A stretch of DNA of 64,000 nucleotides from Eonycteris spelaea (lineage: Eukaryota; Chordata; Mammalia; Chiroptera; Pteropodidae). The notes under the pieces were generated by a model. The model was not told where the DNA came from. It searched no databases and worked only from the letters and a program-made list of their open reading frames with translations. The DNA is taken from NCBI GenBank assembly GCA_003508835.1, contig PUFA01000118.1, positions 558,001 to 622,000 on the forward strand, read 5' to 3'. A program made the translations under genes and the position numbers. Every line of letters starts with the position of its first letter. The stretch's first letter is position 1. This document shows positions 12,039 to 24,200 of this stretch, in pieces.

Positions 12039-14480
12039 CACATTCTCATATATATATGAGAATTCCCTTTAAGAACACATGATAATACAATAAAACCAAA
12101 GCAATTACAAAACCAGAAAAACTAAACTCTACAACCTGGAATGAATAATATTCTGGCAGAAGATAATTTACTAAAACTGATCTCAGGATATATAACAAAA
12201 TACAAACTCACTATTTTTCATGGAAGAATAAAGAAAATTGTCAAAAGATTTCTCCCATTAAAAAGCACCAGGTCCAGATGTGTTCACAGGGGAATTCTAC
12301 AAACCATATAAATAATTTTAATGTGATTTTAAACTGCCCCTGTATATAACATAAAGGAGACTTTCCTAATTATTTTAAGGAAAATATTTTTCTTAAACCT
12401 CAATACCTAAATCCTTAAAAGACAACACTGAAAAAGAAATCTAAAGATCAATCTCACTTATAAATATTTATGAAAAATATTTTTAAATATTTTTAGCAAA
12501 CAGAATCCATGCATATAATAAAGAATACTGCATCTCATTAAGTGAAGTTTATGCTACTAATATGGTGGAGGGGGGTAACATTAGAAATCCCCTCAAAAAC
12601 TGCTAGCTGTGAAAACATTTTTTTAATTCAATACCATTTTTAATTTTTCAAAAGTCTTTATAAGTGTAAATGGATATTTACTTAAATAAATAAATATTTT
12701 TACATGTACACATACACACACAAGTCTATAAAATGCCTAGTGGAGAAGAGTAGATACATTTTCACTACATCTCTACTCCTATCACTATTATTTACTATTG
12801 TCAGTAGATACTAGATAAAGCAATCAAAAAGAAAATAAACAAAATGTATGAAAACTGAAAAAAAGTAAGTAAATTATCATTATTTATAGACAATATGACT
12901 GTAAAATATTTGAGAATAACTTTAAAGCAATTACAAATAATAAAGTAGGGTGTCAGGGTACAAACAGTACATGAACATCGATAGCTATCATATACAAAAA
13001 AAATTAGAGGATCGAACAGAAGAAGGAATCTAATTTATAATATCGATAACAACAAACTAGGAATACACTTAACAAGAATTGCACAGGATCTATATAAAAA
13101 TATTCTAAAACACAACTAAAAGACAGGCCTACCATAATTTTAGATAATAGATACTCAACTAGACATAAATTTCTCTAAGGTCATTTGAAAATTTAATATG
13201 GTATCAACAAATTGCTAATGGATTTCTTTTAACTATATAAGCTCACTTGAAAGTTCACATGGAAATATAAATGAGCAAAATACCAATAGCCAGGAAAATT
13301 ACAATGAAAAAAGTACTGAGAGGGAAACTAGCCTTACTAAATATTAAAACATATTATACCTGAATAGATGGATTCAGGTAACAGAATAGCAAGTCCAGTA
13401 ATGCAACCAAATTCATGTAGATAAATGTTGTATTTTATATTAATGGTAAATGATAAATTAGTCAATAAAGGATAATGAAAATTTAGATAAGCACCTGAAA
13501 AACTTTAATGTGCATTCATAGCATGCACTTTATGCCCCTAAAAAAATCCAGACAAAAAAACATTGAATTGTTAAAAAAATTAAAATACATTAAAATGCTA
13601 GAATGTCATGAAAGATTTTTATTTGCTTGTTTGCATATCTGTTTTCTTTTTGATAACTTTGAAATTGGGGAAGCCTGACACAAAAGCCAGAAGCCATAAA
13701 ATCAAAATTAAGATAACTCCACAAAAATAAAAAGGTGACTTCAAAGGAAAACTACACAAAGTGAAAATATAACAAACTGAGAAAAACATTATACCTAATA
13801 CAAGATTTCAATTTTATATCAAGAAGAAAAAGCCTAAAAATCCAAAAGAAAAATAAAATTATAATGAGAAACATTTTTCTCTTAACAGACTAGCAATAAT
13901 CCAAATGTTTGCCCACCTAGCACACTGGCAACAGTGTGGGAAACAGGCATACTCACACCCCACTGGTGGGAATAAAAACTGGTACAACTTCTGTACATAG
14001 ATCTGGAAATATTTTTCCTCAGATACATAAGACATGTGTCACGTTGTTCAATGAAGAATTGTTTGCGATAGTAAAATGTTGTCAATATTTAAATATCCAA
14101 TAATAGGGGATTATTGGGAAAACCTTGCATACCTATAAAATAGACTATTTTAACTTTTTTTTAAATGAAATAGCTCTATATATTCTGTAATGGATCAATC
14201 TCCAAGATATATTGTTAAGTGAAAAAGCAATCGCAGATTATTTGTGTAAGGTAAAAAAAAAATAAAATTGTAAATTTGTAAATGCTTGAATGAGTATTGA
14301 ATATCTCTGAGTAATATACCAAAACAAAACAAACAAAACAAAACAAAACAAAAACAACACAGTGGTAACCATGAATGTATCCAGAATGGGATGCTGTTGG
14401 TGCGGGGTATAAAGGAGATTTTCTTTTTTACCTTGAAAATTTTTAACGTTCACACTGAATATGTGGATAAGGTTTTTGGT
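11226..14480 (+). mobile_element. Old LINE-1 (ORF2 and 3' end), plus strand
   Basis: A long run of decayed LINE-1 ORF2. The clearest piece is at 12265-12309, which reads APGPDVFTGEFYKPY in frame, the conserved LINE-1 reverse-transcriptase segment. Later pieces follow ORF2 order: 'ttatagacaatatgactgta' (about 12884), 'aacttctgtacatagatctg' (about 13985), and the 3' part ending near 'aagtgaaaaagcaatcgcag' (about 14217). Indels and stops break every frame. An AT-rich inverted-repeat block interrupts it at 11775-12072. It may be more than one copy. Confidence 0.65.
11775..12072. repeat. AT-rich block with nested inverted repeats
   Basis: The outer arms are aaagggaactctc (about 11836-11848) and its near reverse complement gagaattcccttt (about 12058-12070). 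Inside are agatatattttt (about 11875) and its reverse complement aaaaatatatct (about 11910). Near the right end, 12042-12063 is a perfect 22-bp palindrome centred on an (AT)n core. The block also holds a (GT)n(AT)n run at about 12007-12038. Confidence 0.7.
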
Positions 14481-15332
14481 GTAAGAGAGGACCACTTATC
14501 TCAGTGGTAATAACCCAGTTGTTATGGTAACTATTCCTGGTTCATCCAACTGGAAAACAGATTTTTAAAAATCACTTAAACTGTAGAAGATAAAAATTAA
14601 ACCTTTCATGGGAAATTTATGCAAATTTGTGCTAATTTTTGCTTTTTGAATATAATTTTTTGGATTCTTTCACCAAATGTACAAAACAAAAATATATTAA
14701 GAAAAAAATCTCTCTGTCATTTAAAATTATTATTAGTGTGACGGTATTAGCAAACATTTTTTTTAATAAAAAAGTTTTCTAAAGTAACTGTGCAATAGGA
14801 AATAAAATGAAGTACAGCTAATAGATACCAACCCACAGCCTAAGGGCCTTTGTTTGCTAATTATACAGAAATTGTAGCATATCCCTCACAAGTAAGAAAA
14901 TGAATTACGAAGAGAATGGGGAACAGGGTTTCAGACAGACAATACAACCAAAGAATTTGGGGCTTGATATATTAAAGCAAATATTCTTAAGTGTCTTATT
15001 GATCAGTTTGGAATGAATAATCCATTTCTGTGGCCAAGTAAAGCTAATGAGACTGTAGCACAACAGCTTACAAGTTTTCACTAAGGTTTATGTACTGCCA
15101 TCTTCTGAACAGTTTATGAAACTTGCAGTGCCCAGTGCTAGGTAAATGCTAATCCCCAAAATATGGAACCTCAGGATTGAAAAAGTGAGACAGAAAGAAA
15201 AAAAACAATAAACAAAACAAAACAAAAAACTATTGTCTGTGTCCATCAGTCTCTGCATATTTGTTACGTTCATTTGTTGCTGTACAATTTTATTGACCAA
15301 TGTCACTCCAATAAATTTAATTTAAAAAAGGT
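14481..15332. other. AT-rich stretch, possibly ending in a retroposon tail
   Basis: No gene recognised. The end (about 15270-15330) has 'gaccaatgtcactccaataa' then an A/T-rich tail, which resembles the 3' end of bat LINE-1 or of a dependent element, but the body upstream is not identifiable. A run of A-rich (AAAAC)n-like sequence is at 15198-15230. Confidence 0.3.
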
Positions 15333-15886
15333 GTATCAGAAATAAGCATTCAGTTACAAAATTCAACCTTGGGCAATCACTTCTTCCAGCTGAGTATTTC
15401 CTCAGTGATAGTCTCCTAACAGTACACCACTCACAGCTAGACCTTGGTGTTCTTCCTTGGAACATAAACAATTTCACAGAACGTCAACATCAGACAAGGT
15501 CACTTTGTGACTATATATAAGGTAGTCGAAAACATAAGACCACTTCCTGATTTTGCCTAAGGGCAGACTAGAAAACAAGGCCACTGTGCAAACCACAAAC
15601 TATCAAACACCCCCCTTTCCTGACTATTGTGAGTGACTGCTCTTCTTTACTAATTACAACTTTGACTGTGCTCTAGTCTTCCTGCCCTGTCAATAAGATT
15701 TAAGGTAGCCAGTCATAGACTGATCCTTGCTTCTAGACAGTTTCTAATCCATAGCAAAGATCCAGTTCCCCAAATGACTGAACATTTTGCAAAATGCCCA
15801 CTGTTCCCTGTAGTGTGTGGTCGGTCTCCCTCACTGCAATAAGCAATAAATCCAACTTGTTCAACTACGTGGTCTTCATCTACACC
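15333..15886 (+). mobile_element. LTR-like segment, family unknown
   Basis: It has LTR architecture: a TG start, a TATA-like ctatatataa at 15511-15520, an AATAAA at 15845-15850, and an end at ..ctaca about 36 bases later. No target-site duplication was found, so the edges are provisional. No internal retroviral sequence adjoins it. Confidence 0.35.
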
Positions 15887-16309
15887 CAATGACTTATATT
15901 CTCTTCCAAATTTCTCTTAAAGCACACCAACCAGAATTTCATCCATACAAAGCCACTGAAAATGCTCTTGTAGGTTCAATATTTTTCAAGTTATCTTAAG
16001 ATATAACTTTAAAGTCTACCTTTTGATGTACTCCAAGAGTTTACTTCTTCTTTTTGGAAACTTTTCCTTGATGTTCTAACATTGCCTCAAAGTCAGGCAT
16101 GGCCATACACGGAAGTATTTTCTAACCTTCAATGTTAGAGCAAGTCACTCAGCTCTGAGCATTAAAGGGAATCAGGTTTTATGGGACTGCATTTCTTTCC
16201 TATGCCCTGACATTTCCTCCAGCCTGAGTCATGCCTTTAGACTGGCTCCAGAGTCTCAACACACATGATAGAGATGTCACACTCAACACAAGATGTGGTT
16301 AACCCACTG
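15887..16309. other. Unannotated non-coding stretch
   Basis: No repeat or gene that I can name. Confidence 0.4.
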
Positions 16310-16742
16310 TTATGTACCGAATATTTGTGAATCCCGAAATTTATGTGTTGAAGCTCTAGCCCTCAATGTCATGGTATTTGGAGATGAATTTTGGAGAGTA
16401 ATTAGATTTAGATGAGGTCATGAAGGTAGAATCCTCATGATGGGATTAGTGCTTTTATAAAGAGATAACAGAAACAGTCTCCTCTCTCTCTCTCTCTCTT
16501 CTCTCTCTCCTCCTCTCTCTCTCTCTCTTCCCCCCTCCCTCCTTCTCTCTCCACCATATGAGGATACAGCAAAAAGAAAGTTATCTGCAAGCCAGGAAGA
16601 GGGCCCTCACCAAGAACCAAATCTGTGGGTACCTTGATCTTGGATCTCCCAGCCTCTGAAACTGTGAAAAACAAATGTGTGTCATTTAAGCCAACCAGTC
16701 TATGGTATTCTGTTAGCAGCCTGAGCTGACTAACATATCCAG
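16310..16742 (+). mobile_element. MLT1/MST-type MaLR LTR
   Basis: It follows the MaLR LTR from end to end: start 'gttatgtaccgaatatttgtg', 'aaatttatgtgttgaagctc', 'gatgaggtcatgaaggtaga', 'cctcatgatgggattagtgc', then 'gccaggaagagggccctcac', and the 3' part 'cagcctctgaaactgtgaaa' and 'catttaagccaaccagtcta'. A CT-rich expansion (16480-16550) sits where the LTR has a short purine/pyrimidine tract. No internal region, so a solo LTR. The 103-codon minus-strand frame inside it is spurious. Confidence 0.88.
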
Positions 16743-17749
16743 CCATCCCCCAACAGCATCTGTAAATGAGTTTGCCATAACCTGTTCTCCAAAGGAAATT
16801 GGATGGATTTTGTTCTTACCAATGAAGCATGAGGTTTTAGTTGGGCCATTCAATGATGACATGCCTGTGGGCATGTTTTAATGTTTGGGAAGATATACAG
16901 TTTTAAATAGCTTTGAAAAGTTGTGCTGAGTATTAGATTTATGTTCTTAGAAGAAATTACATTTAAGAAGTAATGTAACACTTAGATAAAATATTTTATT
17001 TTTATAACAGAGATATTTGGAATTAGCTTGGGGGACCTTTCCAAGTGAAATGATAAAAGTTAATTTTACAGTTAAAAATATTGTCAACATTTTCAGCTTA
17101 TCCTACTGAACTTGAGCCTGAGGCTTGCAAATTATTCAGTTGTCATCTCATCTGCCCAAAATAAAATCTTAGCTTTTGAGATATCTGTGTAAATGGCTAA
17201 AATGCTGAAGGACAAACAATTATTTATTGTTATTGTCCCATTTGAATAGGAAAGTAATAGCAAAATGGCCTTATTTAAGATCGTCAAGGAGGATCAGATT
17301 GTGGATTGTATAGTTTATAAAACAGGCTTTTTTTTTTTTTTTAAACATTGTCCGTAGGTAACTCATTTTAAGTTGGATTCAAAGCTACTTGAGAGCAAGG
17401 GTCAGACTTTTGTTTAAAAATTGTACAGTAATTCCTTGGTTATGTTACAAATCATGGCTGGAGTTGACGGGCCAGCACAGCTCTTGAAAAATTCTTAACT
17501 ACCAAAAGTTTTATCTAAAGTATCTGTCTATCAGTGCACATGTTGGAATGCATGAGTAAGTCAATGCACACACCTCTGGTTCTCCAGGAATCTTCACACT
17601 TAAATATGCCACAGACTAATTGTGAGGGGACCGACTCAAGGCACTGAGCATTTCAAGACCACATACCTGTGGGTTAAAGGGTAGAAAAACAAGGAAGGAC
17701 TAGCGAGCCTGACAAATATAACCCTTTACCTTCTAACTCTAGATGGTAG
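16743..17749. other. Unannotated non-coding stretch
   Basis: AT-rich, with a T-run at 17328-17342. No repeat family or gene recognised. Confidence 0.4.
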
Positions 17750-18220
17750 AACAGGGTGCAAAAATATTTATTGAGGGCTTACTGCGTGACAGGCACTGTT
17801 CTCGATCAGTAAACAACACTGACCTCACAGGTCTTCCATTCAAGTAAAAGAAACATAAAACACAAATAAGTATGTAATAAAATGTTGGCTTGAGGAATGC
17901 TGTGAAGTAAAACCTAGTAAGGGCTAGAAACTGCTAGAGAGGCCCACACTTCTGAAGGATCATCAGAGAAGGCCTATCTAAGGGGGTGATGTTTGGACAG
18001 AAACAAGAAAGCAGGTCATGCCAAGTTCTGGGAAAGGATTCTGTTCCAGACAGAGGGAGTGCAAAAGCCATGAGAGAGGAACAACCTTGGCGTGTTTGAG
18101 AAATAGCAGGAAAACCAATGTGGCTGCAATGGAACACATGAGAGAAGAGAAGAAGGCAGGAGGCTGGAGACAGGCAGGCCCAGTCGAACAGGGCCTGACC
18201 AGGAAGGCGTTCCATCTGTT
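17750..18220 (-). mobile_element. L2 LINE 3' region, minus strand (first part)
   Basis: This reads as reverse-complement L2: 'atatttattgagggcttact', 'gacaggcactgttctcgatc', 'gagagaggaacaaccttggc', and 'cagggcctgaccaggaaggc'. L2 is an ancient LINE shared by all mammals. The copy resumes at about 18697 after an intervening segment. The four overlapping frames of 68-119 codons in this area are inside L2 and are not genes. Confidence 0.85.
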
Positions 18221-18696
18221 TTGAGTGACGTGTGGCGGGCTGAGCCCTTGCAACAGACTCCAAGGTGGAAAATGTGTGTGCAGGAAGTTTCAAAGAAATA
18301 TCACAAGGCCCAATAAATATTTGTTTAATTATGTCACCTCTGCTTTGACGAATATGAATTTGGACTCATTAGGCAGGAACTGTGTGGGAAGGGGTCTCAG
18401 GCATCCATATCTACACAACAGTGAAAGAAGGAGAATTTGGCTGAGGGAGAAGTTGAACTGTGATGTAGCCTGTGCCGCTGGGAGCTCAGAAGCTGGAACG
18501 GCCGATACAATGCAGGCTTTGTGCGCCTGCATCACCCGTTAGTGGTTGCAGGCTGCCATGAGAGCGACCTTCACAGAGGCAAATCCCTCAGCAGAATTCA
18601 TAAAGAGGGACTCAGCTGAGGGCTGTCAACTGTTCCAGCATCTGGGGAAATAAGTGCTTCGGTCCCTGGGAGGGGTGTTTGGGCAGCGCACCAGAG
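18221..18696. mobile_element. Candidate 476-bp insertion within L2, unidentified
   Basis: This segment separates two collinear parts of one L2 copy. It is flanked by an 8-bp direct repeat, catctgtt, at 18213-18220 and 18697-18704. An 8-bp duplication is the hAT type, but I see no clear terminal inverted repeats (starts ttgagtgacg, ends gcaccagag). It contains 'cccaataaatatttgtttaa', like an L2 or LTR tail. Confidence 0.4.
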
Positions 18697-18840
18697 CATC
18701 TGTTACAGGAAGCCAGTGGAGGATTTTGAGCAAGGAAGTGACATGACTGAAATCATGTTTTTAAGGTTCAAGCTGGCTGCGGTGTTGAGAAATTATTGTG
18801 GGAGCAGGAGCAGAAGCAGAGAGACCAGTTAGACGGTTCG
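18697..18840 (-). mobile_element. L2 LINE, minus strand (second part)
   Basis: The L2 pattern resumes: 'aggaagccagtggaggattt', 'gcaaggaagtgacatgactg', and 'agcagagagaccagttagac'. It is collinear with the part ending at 18220. Confidence 0.8.
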
Positions 18841-19404
18841 TGGCCACTTTGGACTCCTGGCTTTGTACTGTCTAGAAAATCAACCAAGAAGGGTGTGGAG
18901 CCTGGTAGGTATCCAGTGCAGTTTCTTGGTCAATCATGTCAGAGAATCAGAGCATCTATTGGTGAATTCCATTTATTCTTTTCACACGAATGAAAATGTC
19001 TGCAGAAGGTTACATGGACCCAGGAGGCATAACAGTCCTTGTTCAGAGAGAGACAATGCCATGACCACTTTCTACAATTATAAAAATAAATGGTCCAGAA
19101 AACTGATCATCTTATAAAGAAGGGCCTGAACCATAGAGATGAATCTGCTGTCTCCCATTAAGAACGTTGGGAAACTGTGGCTATTAATTGAAATGGACGT
19201 TATAGAGGAAACAAGATGCCAATTTTTCCACGCCTGTGAAGGAACCATCTTTGGTCCAAGCTAGAGAGAACTTTACTGCAGTAAACACAGAAGTGGGTAT
19301 ATAGACAAAATTTTAGACCAAAACTTAATGCTAAATCATCTAGTATATGACCTCATTAACTCATAGACTTAACTAGTAAATATTTTTTTCTAATTCAGAT
19401 CTTA
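18841..19404. other. Unannotated non-coding stretch
   Basis: No repeat or gene recognised. The short overlapping frames at 18796-19117 carry no motif. Confidence 0.4.
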
Positions 19405-19560
19405 AAATATATTCCCTCAGGAAAGTGGTCCTGAAACCTCGAATGCTTGGTCAGGGTGCAAGTTCCCGGTCTCACCCCCAAACACATGACACAGGTCTGG
19501 GTGTGGCTCAAACACCCAGGATGATTCTATTGGAGACAGTTGATAAACAGTCCTTCAGAA
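19405..19560 (+). mobile_element. MER5-like hAT-Charlie fragment
   Basis: Several MER5-type phrases appear in order: 'agtggtcctgaaacctcgaa', 'ggtctcacccccaaacacat', then 'cccaggatgattctattgga'. Divergence is high and neither terminus nor an 8-bp duplication is clear. Confidence 0.4.
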
Positions 19561-20929
19561 ACACCATCTAATGGAACATTCACCAAAGCAAAAGGCAACT
19601 TTCACCGTAGTGAGGTCAATTAGTAATCTTGGCAAGTAGAACAATGATATGGATCTGTGGTCATTTGCCACCATAAATAGCCTTTGCCCCAAACAGTTAT
19701 ATGTCATCCTTCAACATATTTCACTTTAAAATATTCTCAATCACAAAGGACTGTAAACCCCAGTTCATAATGTCACTGCCAGGAACTAATGCAGCTGAAA
19801 GTGATTAACCGAAGGAAGCGCCACAGAGGAAATCACAGGAAGACAGGTAATCACTTGAACTTATCGCCACATCTGCTACATCGCATAAGAAAGTTTTGGT
19901 TTCACACCCCAAGTGAAAGAATAACTTAAAATCCCATAAATAATACATTGAAGAGAGAAAAGTTGTTCTAATGCAGTATCTGGAGAGGCCCTGCTAAGAT
20001 AAAAGGCTCTGTTCAGTGTTTATCTTGCTGGCAGAGAACAAGGCAGGCAGTGAGGCAGAGTTGTAATTGACCCAAAAGCATATATGAGAAATGAACCAAG
20101 AAGACCATGGATTTAAAAGCCTCATAACAGAGAGATGGCAATAAGGTAAAAGTCCAGCAAATCTGCAATTCAAGTGATATGAAAACATGTTTGAGTCAAT
20201 ATACTCTGATGCACTGAATTTGTATGGAATTCAACCTTTCATCCTAATGTACTTGGCAAGATACAAAAATAAATTTGAAATTAAAGCTTTGACATCCTGT
20301 CTCTCTCAGACACACAAAAGGATACAATTAACCAGAACAGCTGGTTACAAGCATTATTGGAACCTCTGGGAAACCAGAACATTCCACTATCAAGCCTAGA
20401 AGCTGAAATCTAGAATAAATATTGAATTTGTAATTCAAGATTCTTATTCATTCTGACCAACATAAAGTCTAATCTTCTTAAAGGACCATACAATTAGTGT
20501 TAGAGCATCCGTATGATTATTCTTATGTGAGCAGACATTTAAAACTGCCTTCTGACCAAAATAGTATCATCAAATATAAAAAGAAGAGAGAAGAGACTGT
20601 CATTTGATAAAAAGGCCTCATGTAGAAAATTACATTTAGCATAAAATAGTCGATTATTAATTATCTGCAGGAGTCAAGAAATAAAACAGAGCAAAATAGT
20701 TAATACTTGACCTTGATATTTATACTATTTTATAGATTTGTCTTTGTCAACTGTTTCTTCTTGGAAAAATACTGCGCAGAACATATTTTTTATTCTTTTA
20801 TTCTGAGCACATTCACAATGAGTAGGGATTGGCCCTGAGAAGAAGGTGTCAGGATAAATCATTGTGTGATTTAAAGCTTACCCTTAATAATCTGGAATCA
20901 AAATATGGAAGTTAGATACAGAACTTCCG
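19561..20929. other. Unannotated non-coding stretch
   Basis: About 1.4 kb with no recognised repeat or gene. This is one of the longer repeat-poor stretches of the window, so it is a place where conserved non-coding sequence could sit, but I cannot judge conservation from one genome. Confidence 0.4.
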
Positions 20930-22727
20930 CTTCAATCCCTGATAGAGTAACTAGACTTGCCCGTGCACCAAAAACAACTATAAAACTAGACAAAATATAT
21001 GAGGCAATTGCTCTCAGGCAATGAAAAATAGGCAGCACAGAACCATGATCCTTGAGAGAAGGGAAACACACAAAATAAGTTCCACAATAACCCTGGTTTT
21101 CTTCCTGACGGCATATTCCTTGTGTGGTGGGAAAGTGGAGCCCAGGTAAAGATCAGTTTCAATGAACCAAAAAGAACAGAGTTCTAGACTATAGTGAGGC
21201 AGCAGGGATTTGCAGGGCAGACTATTACAGAAGTGGGATTCGAGATGCACAGAGGGTCACCTCGTACATCTACATAAACCTTGAGTCCTTGGCCAAAGGC
21301 TCTACTATGCATTTGAAGGGTGCACTTGCAAAGCAAGACTCTAAAACGCTTCCTGAAAATCAAGTACCTCAGGGCTGAGACCTGGGTGGTGATCGCAGAG
21401 GTCCAGGGCCCGGGAGAGAGATGTGGGAACTGCAGGCGTCAGAGCAGTTTGCTCACTAAGGAGCCGCACCCCCTGAGTAAGAGCCATGCCCTAGGACTAA
21501 AACAAAATAGATTCTCCTAATAAAGACTATAAACAATACTAATAGGACAGAAAGGACTCACCATTAACTTAACTTGGCTAACAAAATAAAACTCTATACC
21601 CTTCAAACTCACTGTTTGGATTTAACAGCAGATTGCAAACAACAAAAGTAAGCACTTAAATGTAATAATAGATCAACAGAACTTATATTATGAAGATCAG
21701 AGAGAAAGATAATTGGAAAAAGTAAACATAGACTCAGTCACCTGTGGGGCGTTGAACAGTCTAAATGTAATCTGAATTCCAGAAAGATAGGGAGAGAAAA
21801 TTGGGCAGAAATATATTAGAAGAAATAAGAGTCACATATGTTTTGTGAAAAAACATAAACTCATAGATTTAAAAAACTAGGGAACCCCAAATGGGATAAA
21901 GATAAAGAACAACACACCTAGGCATATTTTAGTCAAAGTGCTAAATGCAAAGGAAAAAAAAATCTTAAAAGCATTCAGAGATAAAAAGACAGTTTTCACA
22001 AGAAAAATAAAAATAAAATGTACACAGACTAGTCATCAAAAATGAAAGTCAGAACTTTATATCTTTATAGCGCTTAGAAAAAAATAACTTATTTAGAAAT
22101 CAATATTTAGTGAAAATATCCCTCAGAAATGAAGACAAAATAAAAACATTTTCAAAAAGAAAATAGCTGAAAGAATTAATCACCAGCACACCTGCACTAC
22201 AACAATGAAATTGTTACTAAAAAATGAGAATCTTCATAAAGAATAAAAATAATGAAAATGGTAAATTTGTGGGTAAACATAAACTAATTTTCTTTTCTTT
22301 TAACTTCTTTAAAAGATGATTGATTAAAATAACAACAATAATAAAGTGGGATATATTATACATAGAAGTATAATGTATGATGAAAATAGCAAAAATACAC
22401 TGGGTAAAATGAAAGTATAACATAGTATAATGTACTCGCATTATATGTGGTGTGATAGATAGTCATGTTGATGACACTTATTGTAAGCCTTAGAGCAACC
22501 AACTTACAAAAACGGCAGAGAGATATAGCTCATTTGCCGATAAAGAAAATAAAATACATATTACAAACAATTAATATAAAAGAAGATGAGAATAGAGAGA
22601 ATAGTTCAAAAAAAGATGCAATAAATGTAAAACAAAATAGAGAGAGATGATAGACATAAATCTGTCCACATTAATAATTAAATTAAGAGGGCTTACTCCA
22701 GTAATAAGGCAGAGATTGCCAGATTGT
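20930..22727 (+). mobile_element. LINE-1 5' UTR, ORF1 and inter-ORF region, plus strand
   Basis: The 3' half follows LINE-1 ORF1 and the spacer: 'gaaccccaaatgggataaag', 'acacacctaggcatatttta', 'aatatccctcagaaatgaag', 'aatcaccagcacacctgcac', then 'agccttagagcaaccaactt', and finally 'aaggcagagattgccagatt' from the start of ORF2. The GC-richer part at about 21230-21500 fits a 5' UTR. Stops and indels break ORF1. It is cut off at 22727, where an ERV LTR begins, and the rest of ORF2 does not resume beyond the LTR. Confidence 0.75.
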
Positions 22728-23690
22728 CCTTGCATGCCAAAGAGGGAAATTTACCTAGGCAGAATTTTTTTTCCTGTGGAAGGTGTTGCTACTTGTGCTT
22801 AAATATGATCTTAAAAGTGTTGAAGTCCTGACCTTCTCTTAAGGCTGTGACTTTTTTTGATCATCCCTCAAACTGGACTGCGGTAGATCTGGTCTACTGA
22901 CACCATCATCAGTCATAGACAGACACTACTCATCCAACATTACTGAGGAAAAGAACTGGAACTTCAGAAAAATTTACTTTGTACATTTTATGTAAGGAGG
23001 AGGCAAAAGAAATAGTGTTAAATTAAGCTGTATTCAGAGACTGTGATATGCTGATCAGCCTTGCAGCCATCTCAAGAGAAAACCTGCAGAACAAGGAAGA
23101 TTTCTGCTGGGACTGCTCACAAACCATTTCTCCACACTGTAAAGGGAAAACAGGAAAAGTCTTTAAGTGGCGCCCTAAGAAATAAAATCACTCATTCCCT
23201 ATGGCTAAACCTTGGGGAACCTATGGATCAAAGGCTGGGAACTGCCAGCAGGCCTTTCACGCTACATATTCTTACCCTTTCTTGCTGCATACTCTAATCC
23301 TCCTCACTGTATGCCCATATCATCAAAAGAAAATGGGTAAACAAAGTCCTTAAACTGTAATTCACAGAAACTCAGAATGATATATAAACTGGATTTCCTG
23401 AACACTCAGGGTCCCTCTCAGTGTCTCTCTCTTGGTCCCCCTCGGTGCCTTTATTCTGTCTCTTCATTGTCCCCATCTTTCCCTGTTGTCTCTGTCTCTC
23501 CCAGTCTCTCTCAGGCTCTCACTCCCTGCCTCTGGGAGACCGCGCTCTATCTATGGAGCGTTACCCCTTATCTAATAAACTTTCCTTTTGACTCTAACTC
23601 TGGTGGGGTTTGAGTTCTTTCTTGCACTCAGCCAAGAACCCTTTCCCCTCTCAGTACAGGACTTGAGTCCCCCATCCGCCCCCGCCCCAC
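22728..23690 (+). mobile_element. ERV LTR (solo or fragment), plus strand
   Basis: The U3-R-U5 layout is visible: a TATA box tatataa (23381-23387), a CT-rich R region ('gggtccctctcagtgtctct'), AATAAA at 23574-23579, and a U5 ('ctctggtggggtttgagttc') ending near 23690. This is the layout of gammaretrovirus-like (class I) LTRs. The right edge is approximate. The left edge could instead be near 22975 or 23050. The abrupt end of LINE-1 at 22727 favours the longer version. No internal region is seen. Confidence 0.55.
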
Positions 23691-24004
23691 TCCCTCCACC
23701 GCCCCCTTGGGGAATTTGCCAGATCCTGAATCACATTTGCAATGCCAGTCCTTAAAGTAGACACACCAATTTTTAAATATATACATGCAGCACATTAACC
23801 AAATTCCCAAATTTAAGGTTTAGCATTATGTTTGGCACATTTTAAGTAATCAACGAAATTTAGTAAAATGTCCTGCTCAGTGCTGTAGTATATAAAAACA
23901 CATTTCTTTATCACTGTTCTGATGGTTTTAAAGTTTGGTTGGAGATAATTTGGCCTGAATAAACTTTGTCTAAATGGATTCAAAATACGAAAAAATATAA
24001 ACTA
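23691..24004. other. Unannotated non-coding stretch
   Basis: No repeat or gene recognised. Confidence 0.4.
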
Positions 24005-24200
24005 ATAATACCAAGCATTTATTGAGCATTTACTGTATGCTAAGCCCCCTATGCTAGGTACTCTACATATAATATCTTATTTGTACTAAAAGGAAAAAAA
24101 GCAACAATCCCACTTTAAAGATGAGGCTTAGAGAGTTGAATAGACTTGCCCTTGGCCATCTGAGGTGGGGGCCTAAGCCGTCCTGCATGCAAAGCGTCTG
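24005..24200 (+). repeat. MIR SINE
   Basis: MIR is clear: 'caagcatttattgagcattt', 'actgtatgctaagccccc', 'ggtactctacatataatatc', then 'ttaaagatgaggcttagaga' and 'cttgcccttggccatctgag'. Confidence 0.8.

Noticed and set aside
12265..12309. A reverse-transcriptase gene, from the clear APGPDVFTGEFY segment
   Set aside because: The flanking LINE-1 is broken by stops and indels in all frames, so it is a fossil, not a gene.
17934..18542. Cluster of five overlapping frames up to 119 codons
   Set aside because: They fall in L2 sequence and its insert, open in several frames at once, with no motif.
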